A DNA stretch of 64,000 nt from Bacillota bacterium (GCA_018725565.1 QLUR01000001.1:150394-214393); one strand, 5' to 3'. Counted from the first letter of the stretch, positions 18,212 to 27,684 are shown. Made by a program: numbers and translations. Notes: generated by a model not told the origin, from the sequence alone.

Positions 18212-19371
18212 CGCAAGGCAAGGTCGTTTGCTACTCCCTCCACAGGACTATAGAATGCATAGCTCCCAGCCAGCCCTGAATGGATACCGAATATTATAGC
18301 GTTACCAGCTCCATCAACGCCGAATGTTGGTGCGCCGCTGTCGCCCCCAGCTCTCGCATATGTTGCCAGAACCTGCCTGTGAAGTGTTCCAAATATGGGA
18401 CACCACACAGTTACATTGATGCTGCGCACAATCCCCGTAGTGCCACAACTTGTTTTTCCTTCCATCCTCACCGGAGTTCCCGGAGGAGTTCCAGGAGGGG
18501 TGGAAAAAGAGCTTCGCCAACCAATTATACTTCTGCCGGGCCATATTGCCGGAACAACATTGGCAGTTGGAACAAAAGCGGCATCACTAAACCGCGGGCC
18601 AGGGGGGTTCACCGTTATTATTCCCACACTATTATTCGACACACGGGTAGGCTGCCATACCTCAGTTCCTACCCACCCGGCATGCCCGGTCATTACGAAG
18701 CCCACGGTTCCATCATGACGGGTTGCCCGAAAACCTAAAGTGGATGACCCAGCCGGAGTTGTTACTTGTATGCCCCCAAGCATTGGTCGGTGTCTGCTAG
18801 TTTTAGTCGAATCTAACGTAACTTCTCCTTCTATAAATTCTATCGGCACTTCGGTGCCGACAACCTGCCTGATCGCTTCAACATACTGGGGCTTAATTTC
18901 TTTTAAACCAACTTTTAACCCGTTGTTCTTGATATCCACCGCTATCAGAGTTAGGGGGATATTGGTCTCGGCTAATCTGTTCTTTGTTCTTCCCCCAAGC
19001 TGTTTTCTCATCTCATTTCTAATGGCTTCATCTTCACCATTTAATTTTTCTATATCCGCAGAGCTAATTCCTAAGAATTCCATTTCAATTTTGTCTTGAA
19101 GGTTACTAAGCTCTGCCTCGGTAAACCTAGCTTTAAAAAACTCCAGCTTTACACCTTCCACTTTATTTACTTTAGCTTTTATGGGCTTAGTATAGTTATC
19201 TTTTATTTCGGTAAGCCCCACGTAGATTGTACAAGTCTGAGCGTCTACGTAAAAGCCGGCTAGAGATATGCCCTTTGCAGCCAAGTCTGCTGACGCAAGC
19301 TTTTCCGAAACTTCCTGACGCGAAAAAAGCGGCGCGCGAAACTTTTGTTTTTGAGGGCCTGGGGATATCAT
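18196..19371 (-). CDS. Chymotrypsin-fold (S1, streptogrisin-like) serine protease
   Basis: The C-terminal half (about 195-391) shows a full catalytic triad: His230 in MTGHAGW, Asp263 in FSDAAFV, and Ser345 in AGGDSGAP. The N-terminal half holds two copies of a short alpha/beta unit (about 34-80 and 137-185, sharing YVGLTEIK... and KVGLKEIK...). These resemble alpha-lytic protease-type pro-domains, which fold the protease and are then removed. Such enzymes are normally secreted, yet no signal peptide is seen, and no good ribosome binding site lies ahead of ATG 19371. A 19-bp repeat of uvrB sits 31 bases inside the start, so the 5' end may have been cut or rebuilt by recombination. It is opposite in strand to its core neighbours. 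Confidence 0.75.
   Translation of the reverse strand: MISPGPQKQKFRAPLFSRQEVSEKLASADLAAKGISLAGFYVDAQTCTIYVGLTEIKDNYTKPIKAKVNKVEGVKLEFFKARFTEAELSNLQDKIEMEFLGISSADIEKLNGEDEAIRNEMRKQLGGRTKNRLAETNIPLTLIAVDIKNNGLKVGLKEIKPQYVEAIRQVVGTEVPIEFIEGEVTLDSTKTSRHRPMLGGIQVTTPAGSSTLGFRATRHDGTVGFVMTGHAGWVGTEVWQPTRVSNNSVGIITVNPPGPRFSDAAFVPTANVVPAIWPGRSIIGWRSSFSTPPGTPPGTPVRMEGKTSCGTTGIVRSINVTVWCPIFGTLHRQVLATYARAGGDSGAPTFGVDGAGNAIIFGIHSGLAGSYAFYSPVEGVANDLALRWGSH
19322..19340 (+). repeat. 19-bp direct repeat, copy 2, with UvrB-tail-like continuation
   Basis: This is identical to 17407-17425. Read on the + strand in the same frame as uvrB, it continues to a stop near 19415 with residues that loosely track the UvrB end (KKAARE, then FVFEG, then LQDIFLKSRR, against [21 protein letters not shown]). 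It may be a diverged uvrB 3' remnant left by the insertion. Confidence 0.7.
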
Positions 19372-19445
19372 TGCAAGATATTTTTTTGAAATCTAGGCGC
19401 ATCCGGCCGCGATGATGGTACAATAGAAACGAGGAGAGGTTTCCG

Positions 19446-19991
19446 ATGTCAGAAGAACTTGATGTCTTAAAAGATATATCACGACGCTTATCTCTGGCCG
19501 GAATACCTTACATGATTACCGGTTCTATGGCGATGAGTTTATACGCCTGTCCACGTATGACCAGAGATATAGACATCGTCATACTGTTGCTTGATGATGA
19601 TGTAGATCTTTTTGTAACTGCTCTGGATAAAGACTACTATCTGGACACCGCCAGTATTCGCCTGGCCTTGCGTAAACCGCCGCATATGTTCAACGTTATC
19701 CACGAAAAATTCATAATTAAGGTAGATTTAATTCTAAGGCCGGATACCGACTACGCCCGAACAGCCTTTGAACGTCGTCGTTCTTGCGACCTGTTCGGAC
19801 AAACGGTTTGGGTCATTACAGCGGAAGACCTAATCCTGGCCAAGTTAAATTGGGCACGGGACAGTCATTCTGAGTTCCAGCTCAACGACGTGCGGGCTAT
19901 GTTGCGTGGTGAGAACTTGGATATGTTTTACATTGAAAAATGGGTGCGTGATCTGGAATTGTATGCAATTTGGGAGATGGTGAAACCTTGA
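19446..19991 (+). CDS. Nucleotidyltransferase-fold protein (DUF6036/AbiEii-like)
   Basis: The protein has the nucleotidyltransferase signature: a GSMAMSLY helix-turn followed by a paired acidic motif in MTRDIDIVI, and a third acidic strand in FIIKVDLIL. The C-terminal half has EDLILAKLNWARDS, seen in MNT/AbiEii-type proteins. Function could be nucleotide transfer to RNA or protein, as in toxin-antitoxin or abortive-infection systems; that is inference. It is 181 residues, started by ATG 19446 after GAGGAGAGG. The next small gene starts at its 3' end and is probably its partner. Confidence 0.7.
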   Translation: MSEELDVLKDISRRLSLAGIPYMITGSMAMSLYACPRMTRDIDIVILLLDDDVDLFVTALDKDYYLDTASIRLALRKPPHMFNVIHEKFIIKVDLILRPDTDYARTAFERRRSCDLFGQTVWVITAEDLILAKLNWARDSHSEFQLNDVRAMLRGENLDMFYIEKWVRDLELYAIWEMVKP

Positions 19992-20245
19992 AGGATACTG
20001 ATACCAAGATTGAGGAGATTTACGAGAAGATGCTGCTGGCACGCCCAGGAGCCGAACGTATGCGCATGGTCAGTTCCATGCATGCGACAGCGAAAGCTCT
20101 TGTCTTGGCTTCCCTGCGGGAAAAGTACCCGAACTCCCCAGAGGCTCAGTTACGGGGCCTCCTTTTTCTGAGGTTCTACGGTAATGACTTTTCCCCGGGG
20201 GAGAGAGACAGGATTTACCATCGCCTGGCCTGCAATTCGGAGTAG
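19988..20245 (+). CDS. Small hypothetical protein, likely partner of the nucleotidyltransferase
   Basis: This is about 85 residues, mostly helical and charged (TKIEEIYEKMLLARPGAERM, ATAKALVLASLREKYP). No domain is recognised with confidence. TTG 19988 overlaps the stop of the preceding gene; TTG 19970 is an in-frame alternative. Tight coupling suggests a two-gene module. Confidence 0.6.
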   Translation: MKDTDTKIEEIYEKMLLARPGAERMRMVSSMHATAKALVLASLREKYPNSPEAQLRGLLFLRFYGNDFSPGERDRIYHRLACNSE

Positions 20246-20281
20246 AAATTCAGTATGGTGTCCCTCGAATTGAAGCGCTGA

Positions 20282-20668
20282 CTACCAGATTGTTTGCACG
20301 TTGTATCCGGCAAATTGCGGATCGGTCGTCAAAACGGGTAAGTCTTCGACCTGGGCCTGGGCGACAATCATCCGGTCAAAAGGGTCACCGTGGAAGTCCG
20401 GGAGGCTGCTCACGTGCAAGGCATGTTTCATTTGTACGGGCAACGGGGTGATTGCATTAACGGACAGTTGTTCAAGGATAAAAGAGGTTATATCGGTAGG
20501 CAGCTTTAATTTTCCCAGCCTGGTTTTAATGGCGATTTCCCACCCGCTGGCCGCGCTCAGAAAAAGAGTATTTTCTCCGTTACCGATAATTTGACGGGCT
20601 TTCTGTGACAACTGCTGGGCATCACTAATCCACCACAAAAAGGCATGTGTATCAAGGAGTATTCTCAT
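20282..20668 (-). CDS. PIN-domain toxin (VapC family)
   Basis: A probable RNase toxin of a type II system. The PIN acidic residues are visible: Asp6 in ILLDTHAFLWW, Glu44 in SGWEIAIKT, Asp95 and Asp98 in GDPFDRMIVAQA, and Asp118 in TTDPQF. DTHAFLWW and DPFDRM are typical of the VapC subgroup paired with Phd antitoxins. The 128-residue reading starts at MRILLDTHA; an ATG three codons upstream is possible. It overlaps the antitoxin 3' end by 17 bases. Confidence 0.9.
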   Translation of the reverse strand: MRILLDTHAFLWWISDAQQLSQKARQIIGNGENTLFLSAASGWEIAIKTRLGKLKLPTDITSFILEQLSVNAITPLPVQMKHALHVSSLPDFHGDPFDRMIVAQAQVEDLPVLTTDPQFAGYNVQTIW

Positions 20669-20897
20669 AGTTCTCAAACTCCCGCAATAAGTCAGCCGGC
20701 AACGAATCGTTAAAGTCCGGCGAAATGATTATAATGCCCCTAGCGCTGCCGGGGACGCGCTTTGACGGCCTGTCGGTATAAGGAACCAACCGGGCCACCG
20801 GTTTGCCGGCCCTGGCAATGACCACATCCTGCCCTTCGCTGACTTTTTTTAACAGCGCGGACAGGTTCGTTTTTGCTTGGTGAATATTAACCAGCAT
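20652..20897 (-). CDS. Phd/YefM-family antitoxin
   Basis: The N-terminal MLVNIHQAKTNLSALLKKV and GKPVARLVPY are hallmarks of Phd/YefM antitoxins, which bind DNA through the N-terminus and the toxin through the flexible C-terminus (ADLLREFENYENTP here). ATG 20897 is chosen because AAGGAGAGG at 20906-20914 sits 8 bases ahead on the minus strand. The near-consensus promoter at 20916-20944 drives it divergently from uvrA. Confidence 0.9.
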   Translation of the reverse strand: MLVNIHQAKTNLSALLKKVSEGQDVVIARAGKPVARLVPYTDRPSKRVPGSARGIIIISPDFNDSLPADLLREFENYENTP

Positions 20898-20915
20898 CGC
20901 ACTCACCTCTCCTTC

Positions 20916-20944
20916 ATAGTAAACTAAGCTAAGGACTAAGTCAA
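20916..20944 (-). promoter_or_regulatory. Promoter of the Phd/PIN pair
   Basis: On the minus strand TTGACT (20939-20944) and TACTAT (20916-20921) are 17 bases apart, immediately ahead of the antitoxin ribosome binding site. Autoregulation by the antitoxin is expected for the family. Confidence 0.7.
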
Positions 20945-20988
20945 GATAAATTGCTTTACCGTCAGAGCTTTTTGTCTGCCGGGGAAAA

Positions 20989-20997
20989 TGATATAAT
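20989..20997 (+). promoter_or_regulatory. Extended -10 promoter of uvrA
   Basis: TGATATAAT is a perfect extended -10, 37 bases before the uvrA start. The -35 region (TTTTTG around 20969-20974) is weak, as allowed for extended -10 promoters. No Firmicute LexA box (GAAC-N4-GTTC) was noticed nearby. Confidence 0.6.
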
Positions 20998-21034
20998 AGT
21001 AAAGCTTACTGATTTTTTACCTTGGGGGCTTAGC

Positions 21035-23881
21035 ATGGTACAGGATAAGATTGTCATCAGGGGAGCGCGCGAGCATAACCTGAAAAATATCGACGTGGAG
21101 ATTCCCCGCAACAAGCTGGTCGTAATTACCGGAGTATCCGGTTCCGGCAAGTCGTCGCTGGCTTTTGACACTATTTACGCTGAGGGGCAGCGGCGGTATG
21201 TGGAGTCGCTGTCGGCTTACGCCCGGCAGTTTCTGGGACAGATGGACAAACCGGATGTGGATTACATCGAGGGGTTGTCACCGGCCATTTCCATTGACCA
21301 GAAGACCACTTCCCGCAACCCGCGCTCCACGGTGGGGACGGTGACGGAAATTTATGATTACCTGCGGCTGTTGTATGCCAGGATAGGGCACCCGCACTGC
21401 CCGCATTGCCGGATAAAAATCGCCCGGCAGACGGTGGAGCAAATGGTGGACCGCCTGCTGGCGCTGCCCGAGGGCACGAAACTGCAGGTGCTGGCCCCGC
21501 TGGTCCGCGGCCGCAAAGGCGAATACGCCAAGCTGTTTCAGAAGGCGAGGGCGGACGGCTTTGTGCGGGTGCGGGTGGACGGGCAAATTTATGACCTGGA
21601 AGAAGAAATTAAGCCGGAGAAGAACAAAAAGCATACCATCGAAGCAGTGGTGGACAGGCTGGTCATCAGGGAAGGCCAGGCGCAGCGCCTGGCCGATTCT
21701 TTGGAAACGGCGCTTAAATACGGGGGAGACCTGGTGTCGGTAGAGATTATCGGTGGAGAGGAGCTGCTTTTCTCCGCCTTGTTTGCCTGCCCGGAGTGCG
21801 GTTTCTCCTTTGAGGAGCTGGCGCCGCGGATGTTTTCTTTTAACAGCCCGTACGGGGCTTGCCCGGAGTGCAGCGGTCTTGGTTTTAAAGCCGAGATCGA
21901 CCCGGATAGAGTAATACCGGACCGCCGGCGGACGCTGGCCGGCGGCGCCGTCGCTCCCTGGAGAAGCGGGAATAACGGTTATTACCAGCAGTTGCTGGCG
22001 GCCGTGACGGAACATTTTGCCATTGACGGCGAGGTGCCGTTTGAACAACTGCCGCAGGCCCAGCAAGATGTGCTGCTTTATGGGACTGAGGAGCGTGTGC
22101 CGTTCAGCTATGAGGACGCTTCAGGACGCACTCACCGTTACCAGCTGCGCTTTGAAGGAGTGGTAAAAAGCCTGGAGCGTCGTTACCGGGAAACTTCCTC
22201 GGAACAGGTCCGTGAGGAACTGGAAAGTTTCATGTCCCACACTCCCTGCCCCAATTGCCGCGGAACAAGGCTGAAAGAGGCGAGCCTCGCCGTAACCGTC
22301 GGGGAGAAAAACATTGCGGAGTTGTCGTCTTTAAACGTGGAGCAGGCCAAACTGTTTCTCGCGAATTTACATTTGAGCGACAAAGAACGGCAGATCGCCA
22401 GGCTGGTTTTGAAAGAAATCCAGGCCAGGCTGGGGTTTTTGGAGAATGTCGGCCTGACTTACCTGACGCTGGACCGAGCGGCGGGGACGCTGTCGGGCGG
22501 GGAGGCGCAGCGAATACGCCTGGCCACCCAGGTCGGCTCCAGCCTGACCGGGGTGCTGTATATCCTGGATGAGCCAAGTATCGGCCTGCACCAGCGGGAC
22601 AACGCGCGCCTCATCCGGACCCTGCTTTCCCTGCGGGATTTGGGAAACACGGTTATCGTGGTGGAACACGATGAGGAAACAATCCGCAAGGCTGACCATG
22701 TGCTTGATATCGGGCCGGGTGCCGGAGCTCACGGCGGGCGGGTGGTAGCGGCCGGGACAACCGAGGAGATTGTCCGGGCGGCGGATTCGCTGACCGGCCA
22801 GTACCTGTCGGGCAGGAAAAAGATAGCCTTGCCGGACGCCCGCCGTTCTCCAAACGGTAACTGGCTGGAGATTCGCGGCGCGCGCGCCCATAACCTGAAA
22901 AACATAAACGTTCGCATTCCTCTGGGTACCTTTACCTGCGTGACCGGCGTTTCCGGCTCGGGGAAAAGTACCCTGGTCAATGAAATCCTGTACCGGCGGC
23001 TGGCCATGGAACTGCACAACGGACGGGAAAAGCCGGCCGGGCACGAGGCTGTGCTGGGCCTGGAGCTGCTGGACAAGGTGATTAATGTTGACCAGTCGCC
23101 GATCGGCCGTACTCCCCGCTCCAACCCGGCCACTTATACCGGTGTCTTTGACCAAATCCGCGAACTTTTTTCCAGGACAAACGAAGGCAGAATGCGCGGG
23201 TACCAGCCCGGACGCTTCAGCTTTAACGTCAGGGGCGGCCGCTGCGAGGCGTGCCGCGGCGACGGCATCCTGCGCATAGAAATGCACTTTTTGCCTGCCG
23301 TCTACGTCCCCTGCGAAGTATGCAAGGGGGCACGCTACAACCGGGAAACCCTGGAAGTGCGCTATAAAGGGAAAAACATTGCCGACGTGCTGTCTATGAC
23401 GGTTACGGAGGCGCTGGCCTTTTTTGACGCCATTCCTGCTGTCAGTCGCAAGCTGCAAACGCTGGCCGATGTGGGGCTGGGGTATATCCGCCTTGGCCAG
23501 CCGGCACCGACGCTGTCCGGCGGCGAGGCGCAGCGTGTCAAGCTGGCTTCAGAGCTGTCCCGGCGCAGTAACGGCAAGACCCTGTATATCCTGGATGAAC
23601 CGACCACGGGGCTGCACAGCGACGATATCAACAGGCTGCTGGCTATCCTGGACCGGCTGGCGGACAACGGCGACAGCGTGCTGGTCATTGAACACAACCT
23701 CGATGTGATCAAACGCGCCGATTATGTAATCGACCTGGGCCCGGAAGGGGGCGAGGCCGGCGGCAGGGTCATAGCCTGCGGGACTCCTGAGGAAGTATCC
23801 GGTGTGGAAGGCTCCCATACCGGCAGCTTCCTGCGCAGGGTGCTGCCCGGCGCTTCTCCCGGGGAAAGGGCCGCGTCATAA
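21035..23881 (+). CDS. uvrA: Excinuclease ABC subunit UvrA
   Basis: UvrA is the damage-sensing ABC ATPase dimer of nucleotide excision repair. Both nucleotide-binding domains are complete: GVSGSGKS at residues 33-40 and again near 650, with two LSGGEAQR signatures and two ILDEPS/ILDEPT Walker B segments. Three zinc-binding CxxC pairs are visible (CPHC, CPECGF/CPEC, CEAC...CEVC). It is 948 residues from ATG 21035, with GGGGG 6 bases ahead. The longer upstream frame passes through the promoter and is not used. Confidence 0.98.
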   Translation: MVQDKIVIRGAREHNLKNIDVEIPRNKLVVITGVSGSGKSSLAFDTIYAEGQRRYVESLSAYARQFLGQMDKPDVDYIEGLSPAISIDQKTTSRNPRSTVGTVTEIYDYLRLLYARIGHPHCPHCRIKIARQTVEQMVDRLLALPEGTKLQVLAPLVRGRKGEYAKLFQKARADGFVRVRVDGQIYDLEEEIKPEKNKKHTIEAVVDRLVIREGQAQRLADSLETALKYGGDLVSVEIIGGEELLFSALFACPECGFSFEELAPRMFSFNSPYGACPECSGLGFKAEIDPDRVIPDRRRTLAGGAVAPWRSGNNGYYQQLLAAVTEHFAIDGEVPFEQLPQAQQDVLLYGTEERVPFSYEDASGRTHRYQLRFEGVVKSLERRYRETSSEQVREELESFMSHTPCPNCRGTRLKEASLAVTVGEKNIAELSSLNVEQAKLFLANLHLSDKERQIARLVLKEIQARLGFLENVGLTYLTLDRAAGTLSGGEAQRIRLATQVGSSLTGVLYILDEPSIGLHQRDNARLIRTLLSLRDLGNTVIVVEHDEETIRKADHVLDIGPGAGAHGGRVVAAGTTEEIVRAADSLTGQYLSGRKKIALPDARRSPNGNWLEIRGARAHNLKNINVRIPLGTFTCVTGVSGSGKSTLVNEILYRRLAMELHNGREKPAGHEAVLGLELLDKVINVDQSPIGRTPRSNPATYTGVFDQIRELFSRTNEGRMRGYQPGRFSFNVRGGRCEACRGDGILRIEMHFLPAVYVPCEVCKGARYNRETLEVRYKGKNIADVLSMTVTEALAFFDAIPAVSRKLQTLADVGLGYIRLGQPAPTLSGGEAQRVKLASELSRRSNGKTLYILDEPTTGLHSDDINRLLAILDRLADNGDSVLVIEHNLDVIKRADYVIDLGPEGGEAGGRVIACGTPEEVSGVEGSHTGSFLRRVLPGASPGERAAS

Positions 23882-23913
23882 AAAATTGCCGCTTCCTGAA
23901 CGGGGGAACGCAG

Positions 23914-25773
23914 ATGAATAAGGATGTGCCGGAAATAATCCGGGAAAAGCTGCCGCTCCTGCCGCGGCGGCCGGGTGTCTACCTGCTGAAAGACAGGCAG
24001 GGCAATATTATCTATGTGGGCAAGGCCCAAGACCTTCTGCAGCGGGTGCGTTCTTATTTTCAGTCGGGAGAGAAGCTGCCGCCCAAAGTCCGTGCCGTGG
24101 TTGAGCGCGTCTCCGATCTGGACTATACCGTGACGGACACGGAAATGGAAGCGCTGATCCTGGAGAACAACCTGATTAAGGAGCATCAGCCGCATTATAA
24201 CATCAACCTGCGGGATGACAAGCAATACCCTTACCTGCGGGTGACTGTGCAGGAGCCGTTTCCCCGCCTGCACCTGACCCGCCGCAAGGAGGCGGACGGA
24301 GCCCGTTATTTCGGGCCGTACACCGATGCCGGAGCCCTGCGGGAGACTATCCGGCTGTTGCGGCGATTTTTTCCTTTTCGCCACTGTCACGGTGAGTTTT
24401 TACCCGGACAGCGCCGGCCTTGCCTGAACCGGCACATCAGGCGCTGCCTGGCCCCCTGCGCCGGGGAAGTGACAGCGGAGGAATACAGGACCATGGTGGA
24501 CGAAGCGCTGTTCTTTCTGGAAGGCAAGCGGAACAGGCTGCTCAAAGAGCTGTCGGCACGGATGCGGGCGGCGGCGGTACAGCTGGATTTTGAACAGGCG
24601 GCCAGGCTGCGAGACCAGTATCGCGCCCTGGAGATGGTGCTGGCCGCTCAAAAACTGAAAGCCTTCAGCGGCAGCGACCACGATTGCCTGGCCCTGGCCG
24701 CCGGTGTCCAGGCCGCCGTCGTCCAGCTGTTTTCCGTGCGGGGAGGGAAATTAACCGGCAGGGAGCACTTTTACTTGACCAATCCCACGGAGGAGGGGGA
24801 GCCGCAGCTGCTGGCGGCGTTTTTGCGCCAGCATTATTCCCGCACCGGGGTTGTCCCGCCGGAAATTTTCTTTTCCACGGAGGTGCCGGAGCAGCCCTTG
24901 TTGGCGGCCTGGCTAAAAGAATTGCGCGGCGGCCGGGTAACTCTTCGCGTGCCAAAACGCGGGGCCAGGAAAAAAATGCTGCGGCTGGCTGCCGAAAACG
25001 CCGGGTTGTTCCTGCAGCAGGAACAGCTGCGGGAAGAGGCGCGCAACCCGCAAAAGGCGCTGCAGGATTTGGCCCTGGCGCTAGGGCTGCAAGGAGTACC
25101 CGGCCGCATCGAGGGCTACGATATTTCCCACCTGCACGGTGAGGGTACTGTGGCAGCCATGGTCGTGTTTGCCGGCGGCTTGCCCCTTAATGCGGCGTAC
25201 CGGCGCTTTCGCATCGGCTCAGTTTCAGGTCCGGACGACTATGCCGCGCTTGCTGAGGCGTTGCGCCGGCGTCTGTCACGCCTTACAAAGGCTGGCCGGA
25301 ATGAGATGCTGAAAGACGCGGATGACCCGTTCCGGCAGGCTCCAGACCTGATCCTGGTGGACGGAGGCGCCGGCCAGCTGAGCAGCGCACTGCAGGCCTG
25401 CGCGCAGTCCGGGTTCCCGGACCTTCCGGTTGTCGCCCTGGCTAAAGAGGCTGAACTTGTCTTTCTGCCCGGCGTGCGGGAACCGCTGGCCCTCCCCCGC
25501 AGTTCCCCGGCCCTGCAGTTGCTGCAGCGCATCCGTGACGAAGCGCACCGCTTTGCCGTAACCTACCAGCGCACCTTGCGCAGCGGAAAATCGCGCCGTT
25601 CCAGGCTGCTTGAGGTCCCAGGCATCGGTGAAAAGCGCAAAACCGCGCTCCTCGTCCATTTCGGCAGCATGGCCGCCATAAAAAAAGCAACGCCTGAGCA
25701 ACTGGCCGCGGCAGCCAGGCTGGACAGAACAACAGCCGAGCGCCTGTACTTTTTCCTGCAGGAGAATGATTAA
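23914..25773 (+). CDS. uvrC: Excinuclease ABC subunit UvrC
   Basis: UvrC makes both incisions around a lesion. The GIY-YIG domain is at residues 15-95 (PGVYLLKDRQGNIIYVGKA), a UVR motif at about 200-235 (QLDFEQAARLRDQYRALE), and the RNase H-like endonuclease domain at about 380-540 (IEGYDISHLHGEGTVAAMV, ILVDGGAGQLSSAL). A C-terminal tandem HhH follows (LLEVPGIGEKRKTALLVHFG). It is 619 residues, full length, 32 bases after uvrA. Confidence 0.97.
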   Translation: MNKDVPEIIREKLPLLPRRPGVYLLKDRQGNIIYVGKAQDLLQRVRSYFQSGEKLPPKVRAVVERVSDLDYTVTDTEMEALILENNLIKEHQPHYNINLRDDKQYPYLRVTVQEPFPRLHLTRRKEADGARYFGPYTDAGALRETIRLLRRFFPFRHCHGEFLPGQRRPCLNRHIRRCLAPCAGEVTAEEYRTMVDEALFFLEGKRNRLLKELSARMRAAAVQLDFEQAARLRDQYRALEMVLAAQKLKAFSGSDHDCLALAAGVQAAVVQLFSVRGGKLTGREHFYLTNPTEEGEPQLLAAFLRQHYSRTGVVPPEIFFSTEVPEQPLLAAWLKELRGGRVTLRVPKRGARKKMLRLAAENAGLFLQQEQLREEARNPQKALQDLALALGLQGVPGRIEGYDISHLHGEGTVAAMVVFAGGLPLNAAYRRFRIGSVSGPDDYAALAEALRRRLSRLTKAGRNEMLKDADDPFRQAPDLILVDGGAGQLSSALQACAQSGFPDLPVVALAKEAELVFLPGVREPLALPRSSPALQLLQRIRDEAHRFAVTYQRTLRSGKSRRSRLLEVPGIGEKRKTALLVHFGSMAAIKKATPEQLAAAARLDRTTAERLYFFLQEND

Positions 25774-25861
25774 AGCGGGGTTCTTTTTGGGAAACGGCCC
25801 CAAAAGCTGCTGGAAATTAACACTTTAACATGTTATGATTAGCGCGTGAGAGGTGGGTTGC

Positions 25862-26677
25862 TTGTCTTTTAAGCTGCTGGCCCTGGATTTGGACGATACG
25901 CTGCTCAACGGGGAGTTTCGCATTTCCGAGGAAAACCTGCTCGCTATCCGCTGCGCCGCCCGGCAGGGAGTGCTGATAACCCTGGCCACCGGCAGAATGT
26001 TCCGCTCTGCCCTTCCTTTTGCCCGGGAACTGGGGATTGCCCTGCCGCTGATTACCTATCACGGAGCCCTTATCCGCACGTCGGGCGGTGAGACGCTTTG
26101 CCACCAGCCTGTGCCTCTGGAGGCGGCCAGGCAGGTGGCGGCCGTTTGCTTGCGGCACGGATTTCATGTTAATGCATATCTTGATGACGAACTGTTTGTC
26201 GCCGAGGAGAACGAGCTTTCCCGCTATTACCAGAACATAGCCGGTGTCAGGGTGACTGCTGTCGGGGACTTGGCGGCATTTTTAGCTGTTCCGCCGACGA
26301 AATTGACGGTTATCAGCCGCAACGGCCGCTTTGATGAACTGAAAGACGAGCTGAACATGCACTTTGGCAGCCGGCTGTCTATTACCATTTCCCGGCCCGA
26401 TTTCCTGGAAATCACCGACCGGCTGGCAACCAAGGGGCAGGCGCTGAAATATCTGGCTGAACTGCTGCAGGTCCCGCGTGAGCAAGTGGCGGCGGTGGGT
26501 GACAGCCAAAATGACATTGATATGCTCCTTTACGCCGGGACCGGTGTAGCGGTGGCTAATGCCAGGCAGGAGGTTAAGGCCGCAGCCGACCTTGTTACTG
26601 CCTCCAATCTGGAGCATGGGGTGGCGGTTTTTCTCAGGCGGTATTTCGACGACAAGGGGGCCAGTTGTGATGAATGA
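25862..26677 (+). CDS. Cof-type HAD-superfamily phosphatase
   Basis: Cytoplasmic HAD phosphatases of the Cof group hydrolyse sugar phosphates or cofactors; the substrate here is unknown. Motif I is LDLDDTLL, motif II is ITLATGR, a lysine lies in the RLATKGQAL segment, and motif IV is VAAVGDSQNDIDML. The C2-type cap lies between motifs II and III. TTG 25862, 5 bases after AGGTGG, gives 271 residues; GTG 25853 is in frame but overlaps the binding site. The stop overlaps the next start by 8 bases. Confidence 0.88.
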   Translation: MSFKLLALDLDDTLLNGEFRISEENLLAIRCAARQGVLITLATGRMFRSALPFARELGIALPLITYHGALIRTSGGETLCHQPVPLEAARQVAAVCLRHGFHVNAYLDDELFVAEENELSRYYQNIAGVRVTAVGDLAAFLAVPPTKLTVISRNGRFDELKDELNMHFGSRLSITISRPDFLEITDRLATKGQALKYLAELLQVPREQVAAVGDSQNDIDMLLYAGTGVAVANARQEVKAAADLVTASNLEHGVAVFLRRYFDDKGASCDE

Positions 26678-27683
26678 AAAAGAAGTCAGGGACCGGGCAA
26701 GGGAGAGGCTGAAGGGCTTTTGCCGGGTCTGCCCGAGTTGCGACGGACGGGCCTGCGCCGGGGAGGTGCCCGGCCTGGGTGGGGTGTTGACCGGCAGTTC
26801 CTTTGTCAACAATGTGGAAGCACTGTCTATGTACCATCTTAACATGCGGACCATTCACCAGGCGGGCGAACCGGATACTTCCCTTCATGTCTTCGGCAGG
26901 CTGTTCGGCACGCCGATTTTCGTGGCCCCGCTGACCGGCGCGTCCTACAACATGGGTGGGGCGCTGAGCGAACAGGAAATGATTACTTGCCTGGTTGACG
27001 GAGCAAAAGAGGCCGGCTCGTTTGCCTTTACAGGTGACGGGGCCGAGGAGGAAATTTTCGGTGCCGGGACAGCAGCGGTTAAACATGCTGCGGGCCTCGG
27101 TATTCCTATTATTAAGCCGCGCTCCGTGGAGGCGATCATCGTCCGCCTGCGCCAGGCTGAGGAAAGCGGCGCTTTTGCGGTCGGCGTGGATATTGACGGG
27201 GCCGGTTTGGTGACTATGGACCTGAAGGGTCACCCTGTAGGGCCAAAAACTTTCTACCAGTTGCGGAATCTGGCCCAGTTGACGAGCCTGCCGTTTATCC
27301 TTAAAGGAATTATGACTGTCCAGGAGGCGGAAATGGCAGTAGAAATAGGTGCTGCGGCAATAGTTGTTTCCAACCACGGCGGACGGGTGCTTGACGGAAC
27401 ACCAGGGGTGGCGGAAGTGCTGCCGGAAATTGTGGAACGGGTTAAGGGGGAAATCTTTGTTTTCGCTGACGGTGGCATCCGCAACGGTATTGACGCCCTG
27501 AAAATGCTGGCGCTGGGAGCCAATGCCGTGCTGATCGGGCGTCCGGCACTGTGGGGAGCGTTTGGTGGCGAGGCAGGGGGTGTGCGCCTGCTGCTGGAGA
27601 AGATGACGGCTCAGTTGCGGCACGGTATGCTGATGACCGGCTGCATCAATGTCAAGACTGTCGACCACCGTGTTATCTACTAA
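26670..27683 (+). CDS. FMN-dependent alpha-hydroxy-acid oxidising protein (LldD-like) with N-terminal cysteines
   Basis: The TIM-barrel family oxidises 2-hydroxy acids such as lactate or glycolate with FMN. Family motifs are AIVVSNHGGRVLDG (substrate His and Arg), VFADGGIRNGIDALK and ANAVLIGRPALWG (FMN phosphate site). The N-terminus adds Cys18, Cys21, Cys24 and Cys29 in CRVCPSCDGRAC, which could bind a metal or Fe-S cluster; this is common in anaerobe homologues but its role is not known to me. ATG 26670 overlaps the previous stop, with GGGGG 9 bases ahead. It is 337 residues. Confidence 0.85.
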   Translation: MNEKEVRDRARERLKGFCRVCPSCDGRACAGEVPGLGGVLTGSSFVNNVEALSMYHLNMRTIHQAGEPDTSLHVFGRLFGTPIFVAPLTGASYNMGGALSEQEMITCLVDGAKEAGSFAFTGDGAEEEIFGAGTAAVKHAAGLGIPIIKPRSVEAIIVRLRQAEESGAFAVGVDIDGAGLVTMDLKGHPVGPKTFYQLRNLAQLTSLPFILKGIMTVQEAEMAVEIGAAAIVVSNHGGRVLDGTPGVAEVLPEIVERVKGEIFVFADGGIRNGIDALKMLALGANAVLIGRPALWGAFGGEAGGVRLLLEKMTAQLRHGMLMTGCINVKTVDHRVIY

Positions 27684-27684
27684 G

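Noticed and set aside
22367..23458. Minus-strand open frame of 363 codons inside uvrA
   Set aside because: Antisense shadow of the second UvrA nucleotide-binding domain; no recognisable protein.
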